Positions 15,892-26,687 of a DNA stretch of 50,719 nt are shown here, in pieces. Origin of the DNA: Actinospica acidithermotolerans (GTDB lineage: Bacteria > Actinomycetota > Actinomycetes > Streptomycetales > Catenulisporaceae); NCBI RefSeq assembly GCF_018139625.1, contig NZ_JAGSOH010000046.1, positions 1 to 50,719 on the forward strand, written 5' to 3'. The position numbers and the translations under genes are program-made. The stretch's first letter is position 1; each line of letters starts with the position of its first letter. The notes beneath the pieces are model-generated. The model did no database searches and had not been told where the DNA came from. It was given only the letters and a program-made list of their open reading frames with translations.

Positions 15892-17358
15892 TTACTTCTT
15901 CTTCACCCGGCCGCCGCGCTTCTCGCGCACCCGCACCGAGATCTCGATGGGGGTGCCGGCGAAACCGAACTCCTCGCGGAGGCGGCGCTCGATGAAGCGG
16001 CGGTAGCCGGCCTCGAGGAAGCCGGAGGCGAACAGGACGAACCTCGGCGGCTTGGCCGAGGGCTGGGTGCCGAACAGGATGCGGGGCTGCTTGCCGCCGC
16101 GGACGGGGTGCGGGTGCTCGGCGACCAGGGTGCCGAGGAAGGCGTTGAGCTTGCCGGTGGAGATGCGGGTCTCCCAGCCCTGCAGCGCCGTCTCGATGGC
16201 GGGGACGAGCTTCTCGACGTGGCGGCCGGTGCTGGCGGAGATGTTCACGCGCGGGGCCCACTGGACCTGGACGAGTTCCTGCTCGATCTCGCGCTCGAGG
16301 TAGTAGCGGCGCTCGTCGTCGAGCTTGTCCCACTTGTTGTAGGCGATGACCAGGGCGCGGCCGGACTCGGCGACCTTGGAGATGATGCGCAGGTCCTGCT
16401 CGGCGAGGGTCTCGCTGACGTCGATCAGGACGACGGCGACCTCGGCCTTCTCGATCGCGGCGGCGGTGCGCAGCGAGGCGTAGTAGTCGGCGCCGAAGGT
16501 GTGGTGCACGCGGCGCCGGATGCCGGCGGTGTCGACGAAGCGCCAGGTCTTGCCGCCGAGCTCGACCATCTCGTCGACCGGGTCGCGGGTGGTGCCGGCG
16601 GTGGAGTCGACCACGACGCGGTACTCGCCGGCCAGGCGGTTGAGCAGCGAGGACTTGCCGACGTTCGGCTTTCCGACCAGGGCCACGCGGCGCGGTCCGC
16701 CGAGCGGGGTGCCGAAGGTCTCGGCCGGCGGCTGCTTCGGCAGCGCCTCGAAGATCGCGTCGAGCATGTCGCCCGCGCCGCGGCCGTGCATCGCCGAGAC
16801 CGGGTGCGGCTCGCCGAGGCCCAGGTTCCACAGCGCGGCGGCCTCGGCCTCGAGCTGCGGGTTGTCGACCTTGTTGGCGACCAGCACGACCGGCTTCTTG
16901 CTGCGCCGCAGCACGCGCACGAACGCCTCGTCGGTGTCGGTCAGCCCCACCGTGGCGTCGACGACGAACAGCACGGCGTCGGCCAGCTCGACGGCGATCT
17001 CCGCCTGCTCGGCCACCCGCTTGTCCAGGCCGGCGACGTCGACCTCCCAGCCGCCGGTGTCCATCACCATGAACCGGCGCCCGGACCAGTTGGCCTCGTA
17101 GGAGACGCGGTCGCGGGTCACGCCCGGCACATCCTGGACCACGGCCTCGCGGCGGCCGAGGATGCGGTTGACCAGCGTGGACTTGCCGACGTTGGGGCGC
17201 CCGACGATGGCGAGCACCGGCAGCAGGCCGCCGCCGGGGACGTCCTCGCCGCCCTCCTCGGCCGAGAGGTCGATGGGCTCGGCGTTCCCGTACTCGTCGA
17301 CGAACTCGCTCGGGTCGAATGGGGCGTCGAGTTCGAACTCGGCGTCGTCGTCGTACAT
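15892..17358 (-). CDS. der: Ribosome-assembly GTPase Der (EngA)
   Basis: A 488-residue double-GTPase essential for maturation of the 50S ribosomal subunit. GTPase domain 1 has G1 GRPNVGKS (53-60), then DTGG (100-103) and NKVD. Domain 2 has G1 GKPNVGKS (229-236), DTAG and NKWD. The KH-like C-terminal domain follows and ends in a basic tail (GRVKKK). The acidic N-terminal ~45 residues are an actinobacterial-style extension. The ATG at 17358 is preceded by GAGGA. It is the last gene of the aroH-tyrA-cmk-der block, ~110 bp after cmk. Confidence 0.97.
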   Translation of the reverse strand: MYDDDAEFELDAPFDPSEFVDEYGNAEPIDLSAEEGGEDVPGGGLLPVLAIVGRPNVGKSTLVNRILGRREAVVQDVPGVTRDRVSYEANWSGRRFMVMDTGGWEVDVAGLDKRVAEQAEIAVELADAVLFVVDATVGLTDTDEAFVRVLRRSKKPVVLVANKVDNPQLEAEAAALWNLGLGEPHPVSAMHGRGAGDMLDAIFEALPKQPPAETFGTPLGGPRRVALVGKPNVGKSSLLNRLAGEYRVVVDSTAGTTRDPVDEMVELGGKTWRFVDTAGIRRRVHHTFGADYYASLRTAAAIEKAEVAVVLIDVSETLAEQDLRIISKVAESGRALVIAYNKWDKLDDERRYYLEREIEQELVQVQWAPRVNISASTGRHVEKLVPAIETALQGWETRISTGKLNAFLGTLVAEHPHPVRGGKQPRILFGTQPSAKPPRFVLFASGFLEAGYRRFIERRLREEFGFAGTPIEISVRVREKRGGRVKKK

Positions 17359-17467
17359 GGGGAGGTCCTCACCGGCAGGCGTGTGTAACCCTCCTATTGT
17401 GCCGTAAAGCGGGGACGAACCTTGACGGGCGAGCTCCGGCCGCCCTCGACGAGCATCGGAGACCCGC

Positions 17468-18163
17468 CTACGACCGGACCGCCTCCGTCGCGATCTCGAC
17501 GATCCTGGCGATGACGTCGGCCAGGCTCAGGTGCGTCCCGTCCACCACGACGGCGCCGGGGGCGGCGTCCAGCGGCCGGGTGGTCAGCGCGTCCTCGGCG
17601 TCGCGCCGGGCCAGGTCGGCCTGGGTCTTGATGAGGTCGGCGCCGCCGTTCTCGGCGCCGCGGCGGGCGGCGCGCACGGCCTGATCGGCCGTCAGGTAGA
17701 TCTTCGTGTCGGCCACCGGCCAGACCACGGCGGCGATGTCCCGGCCCTCGGCGACCACGCCGGGCCCCTCGGCCAGCGCGGCGCGGATGTACTCGCGCTG
17801 CAGCTCGATCAGCCGGTTGCGCACGGTCTGCACGCCGGCCACCCGGGAGACCGCGTCGGTCACGGCCTGGCCGCGGATCTCGGCGTCCACCCGGCGGCCG
17901 TCGACGGTTATCGTCGGCGCCTCGGGGTCGGTGCCGGACTCGAGGCGCGGCCACAGGCTCGCCGAGGCGATCGCCGCCGCGTCGTCCACGTCGACGCCGT
18001 GCTCGATCATCCACCAGGTCAGCGCGCGGTACTGCGCGCCGGTGTCGAGGTAGCGCAGGCCGAGGTCGGCGGCCACGCCGCGCGAGGTGCTCGACTTCCC
18101 TGAGCCGGACGGCCCGTCGATCGCGACGACCACCCCATGGCCCGACGGCTTGTACTGCGACAC
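17468..18163 (-). CDS. cmk: Cytidylate kinase
   Basis: A 231-residue CMP/dCMP kinase that transfers phosphate from ATP to CMP in pyrimidine nucleotide recycling. The P-loop GPSGSGKS is at residues 17-24. The CMP-binding segment follows ([17 protein letters not shown]), then the family-typical [21 protein letters not shown] chose the GTG at 18163 because GGGGAG lies 5 nt upstream and the resulting length fits the family. An in-frame GTG at 18208 would add 15 residues without a comparable ribosome-binding site. It is followed by der and preceded by tyrA, with a 188-bp repeat-filled gap. Confidence 0.94.
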   Translation of the reverse strand: MSQYKPSGHGVVVAIDGPSGSGKSSTSRGVAADLGLRYLDTGAQYRALTWWMIEHGVDVDDAAAIASASLWPRLESGTDPEAPTITVDGRRVDAEIRGQAVTDAVSRVAGVQTVRNRLIELQREYIRAALAEGPGVVAEGRDIAAVVWPVADTKIYLTADQAVRAARRGAENGGADLIKTQADLARRDAEDALTTRPLDAAPGAVVVDGTHLSLADVIARIVEIATEAVRS

Positions 18164-18267
18164 CGGCTCTCCCCACTCATGACTGCGGAACTCGCGTAGC
18201 TCTGTCACTGCGCAACTCTGTCAATGCTCTGTCGAATATGGCGCCGTCGTACGGCGCGGGACCGCTT

Positions 18268-18345
18268 CGGTTCCGCACGGTAATTCTGCACGGTGGTTCT
18301 GCATGGTGGTTCTGCGCGGCGGTTCTGCACGGCGGTTCTGCACGG
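18268..18345. repeat. Six tandem 13-bp repeats derived from the tyrA 3' end
   Basis: Six contiguous 13-mers (minus-strand consensus CCGTGCAGAACCG) lie just downstream of the tyrA stop. The last sense codons of tyrA read ACC GTG CAG AAC, so the unit matches the gene's own 3' end, with a 5-bp spacer before the array. Slippage or duplication of the terminal codons would explain it. A short perfect hairpin, GCGCCGT / ACGGCGC at 18241-18257, follows and might help to end or stabilise the transcript before cmk. Confidence 0.85.
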
Positions 18346-18351
18346 CCCGGT

Positions 18352-19449
18352 TCAGTTCTGCACGGTCCAGCCGCGCTCGACCAGCTGCGCGGCCAGGCCC
18401 GGCGCCGCGTCCGGGTCGACGTACAGGGTGACCAGGCCGACGTTCTGCCCTGGCGAGTGCTCGATCGCCAGGTCCTCGATGTTGACCCTTATCGCGCCGA
18501 CGGCCGCGAACAGCCTGGCGAGCTCGCCGGGCGCGTCGCCGATCACGACGGGGACCGCGGCGTAGGCGGCGCGCGGCGCGCCGTGCTTGCCCGGGATCCT
18601 GGCCTGGCCGGCGTTTCCGCGGCGCAGCCGGGCGACGAGCTCCTCGGCCGCCGCCTCGCCCGCGGGGCTGTTGGGCTCCTTGGCCAGGGAACGTAGCGAG
18701 CCGATGACGGCGGCCAGGTCCCCGGCGTAGTCCTCGAGCACGTCGGCGACGGCGCCGGCGTTCGCGGTGAGGATCTCCCGCCACAGCGCCGGATCCCCTG
18801 CGGCGATGCGGGTCACGTCGCGCACGCCCTGGCCGGCGATGCGCGCGGCCTCCTCGCTGGCGTGCTCGAGGCGGGCGGCCATCAGGGCGGAGACCAGGTG
18901 CGGGGCGTGCGAGATCAGGGCGACGGCGTGGTCGTGCTCGACGGGGTCCATCACCACCGGCACGGCGCCGCACAGCGAGACCAGCTCCAGCGCGCGGTTG
19001 AGCACGTCGCGGCGGGTGCCCTGGTCGGGGGTGAGCACCCAGGGCCGGCCCTCGAACAGGTCGGCGCGGGCGGCCAGCGGGCCCGACTTCTCCCGGCCGG
19101 CCAGCGGGTGCCCGCCGATGTACCCGGTCGTGTCCAGGCCGAGTGAGGCGGCCTCGGCGGCAGGGCTGCCCTTGACCGAGCAGACGTCGGTGTAGGCGCG
19201 GGCGAGGTTGCGCGCCTGGGCGTCGCGCAGGGTGCGCGCGACGTGCGCCGGGGGCACGGCCAGGATCGCCAGGTCCACCGGCTGCTCGAGGCCCTCGGGC
19301 ACGAGCACGGTGCCGGCGCCGAGCGAGGCCGCGGTGCGCGCCGCGTCCGGGTCGCGGTCCTCGAGCAGCACGAGCACGCCGTGCCGGGAGAGGGCGAGGG
19401 CGACCGACGTGCCGATCAGGCCGGTGCCGAGGACGACCGCCGTCTTCAT
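18352..19449 (-). CDS. tyrA: Prephenate dehydrogenase with C-terminal ACT domain
   Basis: A 365-residue NAD(P)-dependent enzyme converting prephenate to 4-hydroxyphenylpyruvate in tyrosine synthesis. The Rossmann nucleotide-binding motif GTGLIGTS is at residues 8-15. Conserved TyrA segments follow: DVCSVKG, then GGHPLAGREKSGP. The last ~80 residues (PVVIGDAPGELARLFAAVGA onward) form an ACT-type regulatory domain, which in homologues binds an aromatic amino acid. The start ATG overlaps the aroH stop (ATGA), indicating translational coupling of two consecutive steps from chorismate. Confidence 0.94.
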   Translation of the reverse strand: MKTAVVLGTGLIGTSVALALSRHGVLVLLEDRDPDAARTAASLGAGTVLVPEGLEQPVDLAILAVPPAHVARTLRDAQARNLARAYTDVCSVKGSPAAEAASLGLDTTGYIGGHPLAGREKSGPLAARADLFEGRPWVLTPDQGTRRDVLNRALELVSLCGAVPVVMDPVEHDHAVALISHAPHLVSALMAARLEHASEEAARIAGQGVRDVTRIAAGDPALWREILTANAGAVADVLEDYAGDLAAVIGSLRSLAKEPNSPAGEAAAEELVARLRRGNAGQARIPGKHGAPRAAYAAVPVVIGDAPGELARLFAAVGAIRVNIEDLAIEHSPGQNVGLVTLYVDPDAAPGLAAQLVERGWTVQN

Positions 19450-19808
19450 TGCGCGATGTCCGTCCGCAGCGCGGCGGCGCCGCCGAGGTAGACGTGCCGC
19501 ACCTCCTGCTTCGAGCGCATGGTCTCGACGTGCGCGAGGATCCGCACCACCCGGGGCATGGCGCCCGCCTTGGCGATCTCGCTCGCGCACAGCAGCGGGG
19601 TGTCGGCCAGGCCAAGCTCGCGCGCGGCCAGCGCGGGGAACTCGCTGGTCAGGTCGGGGGTCGCGGTGAAGACCATGGAGATGACGTCCTCCGGGGTGAG
19701 CGCGTTCGCCTCGAACAGCGCCGTCACCAGCTCGGTCGTCGCGCCCAGCACCAGGCTGCGCTCGTCCGCGTCCACCTGGACCGCGCCGCGCACCGCGCGC
19801 ACCGCCAC
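19446..19808 (-). CDS. aroH: Chorismate mutase, AroH type
   Basis: A 120-residue AroH-type chorismate mutase, which rearranges chorismate to prephenate and usually works as a pseudo-alpha/beta-barrel trimer. It matches the Bacillus AroH pattern throughout: VRAVRGAVQV at the start, VFTATPDLTSEFPA, then MPRVVRILAH and RHVYLGGAAALR, which carry the active-site Arg and Tyr equivalents. Although the frame is open far upstream, the GTG at 19808 is clearly the start: GGAGG lies 7 nt before it and the N-terminus aligns with the family. It is translationally coupled to tyrA and divergent from pyrG. Confidence 0.93.
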   Translation of the reverse strand: MAVRAVRGAVQVDADERSLVLGATTELVTALFEANALTPEDVISMVFTATPDLTSEFPALAARELGLADTPLLCASEIAKAGAMPRVVRILAHVETMRSKQEVRHVYLGGAAALRTDIAQ

Positions 19809-19944
19809 CGCCGCACCTCCGGGAGTCTTTCGGGCCTGCCCTGCGTCCGCGATCAGCCTATCCGAACCGGGGGTCACCCGGACGAGTCGGCCGCAGCGCG
19901 GTCCCTCCTGACGAAGCGGCAGGCTTTCGCTGATAAGCTGGTAG

Positions 19945-22292
<2,348 letters not shown>

Positions 22293-22299
22293 ATTCAAC

Positions 22300-22350
22300 G
22301 GAAAAGCCCATTCCGAGCCTTGCTAACTAAGGCGCGGGATGGGCTTTTCC
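22300..22350 (+). terminator. Intrinsic terminator after pyrG-NUDIX
   Basis: A perfect 12-bp stem, GGAAAAGCCCAT (22300-22311) with ATGGGCTTTTCC (22339-22350), encloses a 27-nt loop that can form a small inner GCCTT/AAGGC helix. The 3' arm contains the T-run. It lies directly behind the NUDIX stop. Confidence 0.85.
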
Positions 22351-22369
22351 TGGGAAGCAAGAGATAAGT

Positions 22370-22388
22370 GCCCGACAGTGCGTCGGGC
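22370..22388 (+). promoter_or_regulatory. Short hairpin in the ald upstream region
   Basis: GCCCGAC (22370-22376) pairs with GTCGGGC (22382-22388) around a 5-nt loop, ~115 bp before the ald start. It could be a second terminator element for the upstream operon or a dyad operator of ald; the sequence does not decide. No clear -35/-10 pair stands out in the remaining upstream sequence. Confidence 0.35.
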
Positions 22389-22502
22389 CTTCCCGGAAAC
22401 GCGCTGCACGCTGTAAGGCCTTTCCGTAACGTCAAGAGCGAATTCCGGGGCTACGCTGCAAAGCAGATCCCTACCAGCTTCCCCCCTCTTGGACGGTTCG
22501 TC

Positions 22503-23618
22503 GTGAAGGTCGGAATTCCCCGAGAAGTCAAGAACCACGAGTACCGCGTGGCCATCACCCCGGCGGGCGTGCACGAGCTCGTCGGACACGGGCACGAGGT
22601 GTACGTCGAGACGGACGCGGGCCTCGGTTCCTCCATCCCGAACGAGGAGTACACGGCCGCCGGGGCGACGCTGCTGGACAGCGCCGACGAGGTGTGGGCC
22701 ACCGGTGACCTGATCCTGAAGGTCAAGGAGCCGATCGCCTCCGAGTACCACCGGATGCGCGAGGACCAGACGCTGTTCACGTACCTGCACCTGGCCGCGT
22801 CGCGCGAGTGCACCGACGCGCTGCTCAAGGCGGGCACCACGGCGATCGCGTACGAGACCGTGCAGCTGCCGAACGGCGCGCTGCCGCTGCTGGCCCCGAT
22901 GTCCGAGGTCGCGGGCCGGCTCGCCCCGCAGGTCGGCGCCTACAACCTGATGCGCTTCTCCGGCGGGCGCGGCGTGCTGCCGGGCGGCGTGCCCGGCGTG
23001 GCCGCCGCCAAGTGCGTCGTGATCGGCGCCGGCGTCTCCGGCTGGCACGCGGCGACCATCGCGATCGGCATGGGCTTCGACGTGACCCTGCTGGACCGCG
23101 ACATCAACAAGCTGCGCGAGGCCGACCGCGTCTTCGGCAACCGGGTCAAGACCATGGCCTCGAACAAGTTCAACCTGGAGCGGGCCTGCCTCGAGGCCGA
23201 CCTCGTCGTCGGCGCGGTGCTGATCCCCGGCGCCAAGGCGCCGAAGCTCGTCACCAACGAGCTCGTCTCCCGGATGAAGGCCGGCTCGGTCCTCGTGGAC
23301 ATCGCGATCGACCAGGGCGGCTGCTTCGAGGACTCGCGGCCCACCACGCACGCCGAGCCCACCTTCAAGGTGCACGAGTCGGTGTTCTACTGCGTCGCCA
23401 ACATGCCGGGCGCCGTCGCCAACACCTCGACCTACGCGCTGACCAACGTCACGCTGCCGTACGCGGTGGAGCTCGCGGACAAGGGCTGGCACGAGGCCAG
23501 CCGCTCCGACCACGCGCTCGCCCTCGGGCTCAACACGCACCGAGGCGAGCTCACCAACGCCCAGGTCGCCGAGGCCCACGGCCTCGACCACCTCAAGCTC
23601 GACGAACTGCTGGCCTGA
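22503..23618 (+). CDS. ald: Alanine dehydrogenase
   Basis: A 371-residue NAD-dependent L-alanine dehydrogenase, interconverting alanine with pyruvate and ammonia. Substrate- and catalysis-linked residues fall at canonical positions: K75 in LKVKEP, H96 in TYLHLAA and D270 in VDIAIDQGG. The NAD-binding motif GAGVSG is at 175-180. The protein is full length. The start is the GTG at 22503; the frame is open further upstream, but [16 protein letters not shown] is the family N-terminus. It forms a single-gene unit between two strong terminators. Confidence 0.97.
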   Translation: MKVGIPREVKNHEYRVAITPAGVHELVGHGHEVYVETDAGLGSSIPNEEYTAAGATLLDSADEVWATGDLILKVKEPIASEYHRMREDQTLFTYLHLAASRECTDALLKAGTTAIAYETVQLPNGALPLLAPMSEVAGRLAPQVGAYNLMRFSGGRGVLPGGVPGVAAAKCVVIGAGVSGWHAATIAIGMGFDVTLLDRDINKLREADRVFGNRVKTMASNKFNLERACLEADLVVGAVLIPGAKAPKLVTNELVSRMKAGSVLVDIAIDQGGCFEDSRPTTHAEPTFKVHESVFYCVANMPGAVANTSTYALTNVTLPYAVELADKGWHEASRSDHALALGLNTHRGELTNAQVAEAHGLDHLKLDELLA

Positions 23619-23660
23619 TCGCATCCCAGGCCGGCGGTTCATCCGCTGGGGCATGTAGAG

Positions 23661-23695
23661 ACAGCCCGGTTCCGTGTGCGGCGGAACCGGGCTGT
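23661..23695 (+). terminator. Intrinsic terminator after ald
   Basis: A perfect 14-bp stem, ACAGCCCGGTTCCG (23661-23674) with CGGAACCGGGCTGT (23682-23695), has a 7-nt loop and is followed by TCCTTTGT. It lies 43 bp after the ald stop. Confidence 0.85.
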
Positions 23696-23814
23696 TCCTT
23701 TGTCCCCCAGGGGCCGATCGTCTTGTAGTACGTTCGGCCTTCGGGGGTGGGGCGCGAATCGGGCGTATGGAAAGATGCGAGGTGACCCCTCATCAGCGCC
23801 ATGGAGGAGCCCCC

Positions 23815-24762
23815 TTGCGTGACATAGCCGTCTTCAGCGGCAGCGCCCACCCCGAGCTCGCGGCTGAGGTGTGCGCGCATCTCGGCGTGCCGCTGCACCC
23901 GGTGCGGGTGAGCCGCTTCTCCACCGACTGCCTCGAGGTCCAGCTGCAGGAGAGCTGCCGGGAGCGGGACGTGTTCCTGATCCAGCCGCTCGTCGCACCG
24001 GTGCAGGAGAACCTGGTCGAGCTGCTGCTGATGGCGGACGCGGCGCGCGGGGCCTCCGCGGCGCGCACGACCGTGGTCATGCCGTATTTCGCCTACGCGC
24101 GCAGCGATAAGAAGGACGCGCCGCGCATCTCGATCGGCGCGCGGCTGGTCGCCGACCTGCTGGTGACGGCCGGGGCCGACCGGGTGCTGGCGATGTCGAT
24201 GCACTCGCCGCAGGTGCACGGATTCTTCAGCGTGCCGGTCGACCACCTGCACGCGCTGCGCGAGCTCGCGGCGCACTTCGGCCGCTACGACCTGGCCAAC
24301 GCCGTGGTCGTCTCCCCCGACCTCGGCAACATCAAGGAGGCGGCGGCGTTCGGCCGGATGCTCGGCATCCCGGCGGCCGCCGGCGCGAAGGAGCGGTACG
24401 CGGACGACCGGGTGGCGATCAGCTCGGTGATCGGCGACGTGGCCGGGCGCGACGTGATCGTGCTCGACGACGAGATAGCCCGCGGCAGCACGGTCCTGGA
24501 GCTGCTGGACCGGCTGCGCGAGCAGAAGGTGAACTCGGTGCGCGTCGCGTGCACGCACGGGCTGTTCGCTGCGGGCGCGCTCAAGCGGCTGAGCGACCAG
24601 CCGGACGTCGAGGAGATCGTCTGCACGAACACGGTGCCGGTGCCGGTCGGCGAGCGCACCTCGAAGCTGACAGTGCTCTCCATCGCTCCGGCGCTGGCCG
24701 AGGCGATGCGGCGGATCCATAACGGTGAGAGTGTCAGCGAGCTGTTCCACGCGCCCAAGTGA
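23815..24762 (+). CDS. Ribose-phosphate pyrophosphokinase (PRPP synthetase) homologue
   Basis: A 315-residue PRPP synthetase-family protein, which would make PRPP from ribose 5-phosphate and ATP for nucleotide, His and Trp synthesis. Recognisable family segments are RFSTDCLEVQLQESCRERDV, VMPYFAYARSDKK (91-100), H130 in MSMHSPQ, and the PRPP-binding loop DDEIARGST (219-226). Several diverge from the textbook form (FSDGE, PYFGYARQDRK, DDMIDTAGT), so this may be a secondary paralogue. I chose the TTG at 23815 because GGAGGAG lies 5 nt upstream; the ATG at 23767 is the alternative. It is a single-gene unit bounded by terminators. Confidence 0.85.
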   Translation: MRDIAVFSGSAHPELAAEVCAHLGVPLHPVRVSRFSTDCLEVQLQESCRERDVFLIQPLVAPVQENLVELLLMADAARGASAARTTVVMPYFAYARSDKKDAPRISIGARLVADLLVTAGADRVLAMSMHSPQVHGFFSVPVDHLHALRELAAHFGRYDLANAVVVSPDLGNIKEAAAFGRMLGIPAAAGAKERYADDRVAISSVIGDVAGRDVIVLDDEIARGSTVLELLDRLREQKVNSVRVACTHGLFAAGALKRLSDQPDVEEIVCTNTVPVPVGERTSKLTVLSIAPALAEAMRRIHNGESVSELFHAPK

Positions 24763-24801
24763 CGGAGTGTCAGGCCGATGGCGTACGGCACGGATAACAG
24801 A

Positions 24802-24837
24802 AAGAGCCCCGGATCCGCGAGGGAATCCGGGGCTCTT
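24802..24837 (+). terminator. Intrinsic terminator after PRPP synthetase gene
   Basis: A perfect 13-bp stem, AAGAGCCCCGGAT (24802-24814) with ATCCGGGGCTCTT (24825-24837), has a 10-nt loop. It sits 40 bp after the stop codon and just before the minisatellite. The stem is A-rich at its foot and T-rich at its end, so it could work on either strand. Confidence 0.8.
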
Positions 24838-24870
24838 ACGCAGATCCGCTCAACCTGTTCAGCAGTTCAG

Positions 24871-25214
24871 CGGATCAGCGGTCCGGCGGATCAGCGGTCC
24901 GGCACGTCCGGCGGTTCAGCCGATCGGCGGTCCGGCACGTTCGGCGGTTCGGCGGTCCGGCACGTCCGGCGGTTCAGCCGTTTGGCCGTCCGGCACGTTC
25001 GGCGGTTCAGCGGATCAGCGGTCCGGCGCGTTCGGCGGTTCAGCCGATCGGCGGTCCGGGGCACGTCCGGCGGTTCAGCCGATCGGCGGTCCGGGGCACG
25101 TCCGGCGGTTCAGCCGTTTGGCCGTCCGGCACGTTCGGCGGTTCAGCGGTTCGGCGGTCCGGCACGTCCGGCGATTCAGCCGTTCGGCCGTTCGGTGGTT
25201 CAGCCGATCGGCGG
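24871..25214. repeat. Intergenic minisatellite, ~33-bp units (about nine copies)
   Basis: About nine imperfect units of ~33 bp (two of 35 bp, one shortened) fill the 500-bp gap between the PRPP synthetase terminator and the stop of the Gln-rich membrane protein. Each unit alternates CGGTCCGGCACGTYCGGCGG with TTCAGCCGATCGG, or TTCAGCCGTTTGG in variants. Many carry the palindrome CCGATCGG. Frames stay open on both strands because the repeat lacks stops, but the 35-bp units break the reading frame of the repeat, arguing against coding. There are no unique spacers, so it is not a CRISPR array. Confidence 0.88.
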
Positions 25215-25269
25215 CTGATGCTCCGGGACGGTCTGGGTGCAGATCGGGAGGTAACCCTCGGGGCCCTGG

Positions 25270-26331
25270 TCACTGCCAAGTCGGCGGTTGCTGCTGGCCC
25301 TGCTGACCCTGCTGCGGTTGCTGCTGGCCCTGCTGCTGGCCCTGCTGACCCTGCTGCGGGGGCTGCTGCTGACTCTGCTGGGGCTGCTGCGGCTGACCGA
25401 ACTGCGGCGCCTGGCCGTAGTTCTGCTGCTGACCCTGCTGCGGCTGCTGCTGACCGTAGTTCTGCTGCGGCTGCTGCTGGCCGTAATTCTGCTGCGGCGC
25501 GGGCTGCTGGCCGTACTGCTGCTGCGGATAGCCCTGCTGCGGGTACGGCTGCTGCTGCCCGGGCTGGCCGTACTGCGGCTGGCTTTGCTGCGCGTAGCCC
25601 TGCTGCGGCTGGCCCGGCTGCTGTCCCTGCTGCGGATATCCCTGCTGCGGCTGCGGATATCCCTGTTGGACGGGCTGGCCGTACTGTGGCTGCTGGCCCT
25701 GCTGCGGGTAGCCCGGCTGCTGGCCGAACTGGCCCGGCTGCGCGCCGTACTGCGGCTGGCCGTACTGCTGCTGCGGGTACCCGCCGAACTGGCCGGGCTG
25801 CTGGTATCCCCCGAAACCGCCCGCGGCCGCACCGCCCTGAGCGGCCGTCAACTGCGGCTGCCGCAGGGCCCAGACGCCGACACCGGCCGTCGCGAGGCCG
25901 AGCAGCAGGCCGAGGTACGTGCCGAAGCCGGCGCCTGAGCTGACCGAGACAGAGGTCTCCGTGCTGGCCGGCGGCGTGAAGTAGGTCATCCAGCGGATGA
26001 CGACCAGCAGTACGGCCAGCGCCCCGACGCCGATGCCGACCTGGTAGAAGAGCTTGCCGGGCAGCAGTTGCGGCGCGGCGAGCGCGCGGGTCAGCGCGAG
26101 CGCGCCGAGCAGGAACAGCAGCAGCATGGGGATCCAGACCAGCGGCCCCGTGATGGTCTTCGCCAGGTCCACCGAGCGCGAGGCGGAGTTCCAGCCGTTG
26201 ACCGAGAAGCCGACGCTCTGCCCGTCGGCCGACTCCGAGTAGCTCCACCACGGCAGGAACGTCGAGATGATCGCGAGCAGCCCGGCCGCCGCGAAGACCA
26301 GATCGGGTATTGCGATCTTCCGCTGATTCAC
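25270..26331 (-). CDS. Four-helix membrane protein with long Gln/Pro/Gly/Tyr-rich cytoplasmic-type tail
   Basis: A 353-residue protein. The first ~185 residues hold four hydrophobic helices ([67 protein letters not shown]). The remaining ~165 residues are almost entirely Gln, Gly, Pro and Tyr, built from PQQGYPQQ- and QYGQPQ-like repeats, a prion-like composition. The architecture recalls mycobacterial 34-kDa-antigen-type (DUF5336-like) proteins; this is a resemblance, not proof of homology. The GTG at 26331 follows GGAGGGG with ~7-nt spacing. It is divergent from parA with a 356-bp shared upstream region. Function unknown. Confidence 0.85.
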   Translation of the reverse strand: MNQRKIAIPDLVFAAAGLLAIISTFLPWWSYSESADGQSVGFSVNGWNSASRSVDLAKTITGPLVWIPMLLLFLLGALALTRALAAPQLLPGKLFYQVGIGVGALAVLLVVIRWMTYFTPPASTETSVSVSSGAGFGTYLGLLLGLATAGVGVWALRQPQLTAAQGGAAAGGFGGYQQPGQFGGYPQQQYGQPQYGAQPGQFGQQPGYPQQGQQPQYGQPVQQGYPQPQQGYPQQGQQPGQPQQGYAQQSQPQYGQPGQQQPYPQQGYPQQQYGQQPAPQQNYGQQQPQQNYGQQQPQQGQQQNYGQAPQFGQPQQPQQSQQQPPQQGQQGQQQGQQQPQQGQQGQQQPPTWQ

Positions 26332-26687
26332 ATGGATCCCCTCCGTGAGCGAGAAAAGACGGCTTGCAGCATACGGTAATCGGTTCATCCGACGACGCCT
26401 GGTGACGCGGCGTGTCGGCCCCCTGCGATCGATGGTGACGCGACCGAGGCGACTTGTCGACAAATCCGCAACAGTCTCGGGGCGTTAGCCCGCACGAGCG
26501 ACGCGCCTTTGCTCTCATTGCCCCGTATTGTCTAGAGTCTGCCCAGGCCAGCCGGGACAATACGCGGTCAGATTGACGAGTCGATAGGTCGACAATTGCA
26601 CCCCGGTCGGTGGACACTAGGCCATGCGAGCGCGAGTGCGCGCTGCGACGACAGACTTGAGTGGGGGGCTGGGAGGATGACCGGCAG
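26332..26687. promoter_or_regulatory. Divergent promoter region with inverted repeats upstream of parA
   Basis: This 356-bp gap separates the Gln-rich membrane protein and parA. It contains a 9-bp inverted repeat, CGTATTGTC (26524-26532) and GACAATACG (26556-26564), separated by 23 bp. It also has the palindrome TTGTCGACAA (26454-26463) and a partial second copy, GTCGACAA (26589-26596). It is noticeably AT-richer than its surroundings. No canonical parS (TGTTTCACGTGAAACA) is present. These sites are candidates for binding by a regulator or by the small partner of ParA. Confidence 0.45.

Noticed and set aside
24871-25214. Regular ~33-bp repeats suggestive of a CRISPR array
   Set aside because: Units are head-to-tail without unique spacers, vary between copies, and no cas gene is present.
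24778-25218. Open reading frames running through the 33-bp repeat array on both strands
   Set aside because: The repeat simply lacks stop codons. Units of 35 bp break the repeat frame, and there is no ribosome-binding site or recognisable protein.
26332-26687. A parS centromere site upstream of parA
   Set aside because: No TGTTTCACGTGAAACA-like sequence is present; the palindromes here are different.
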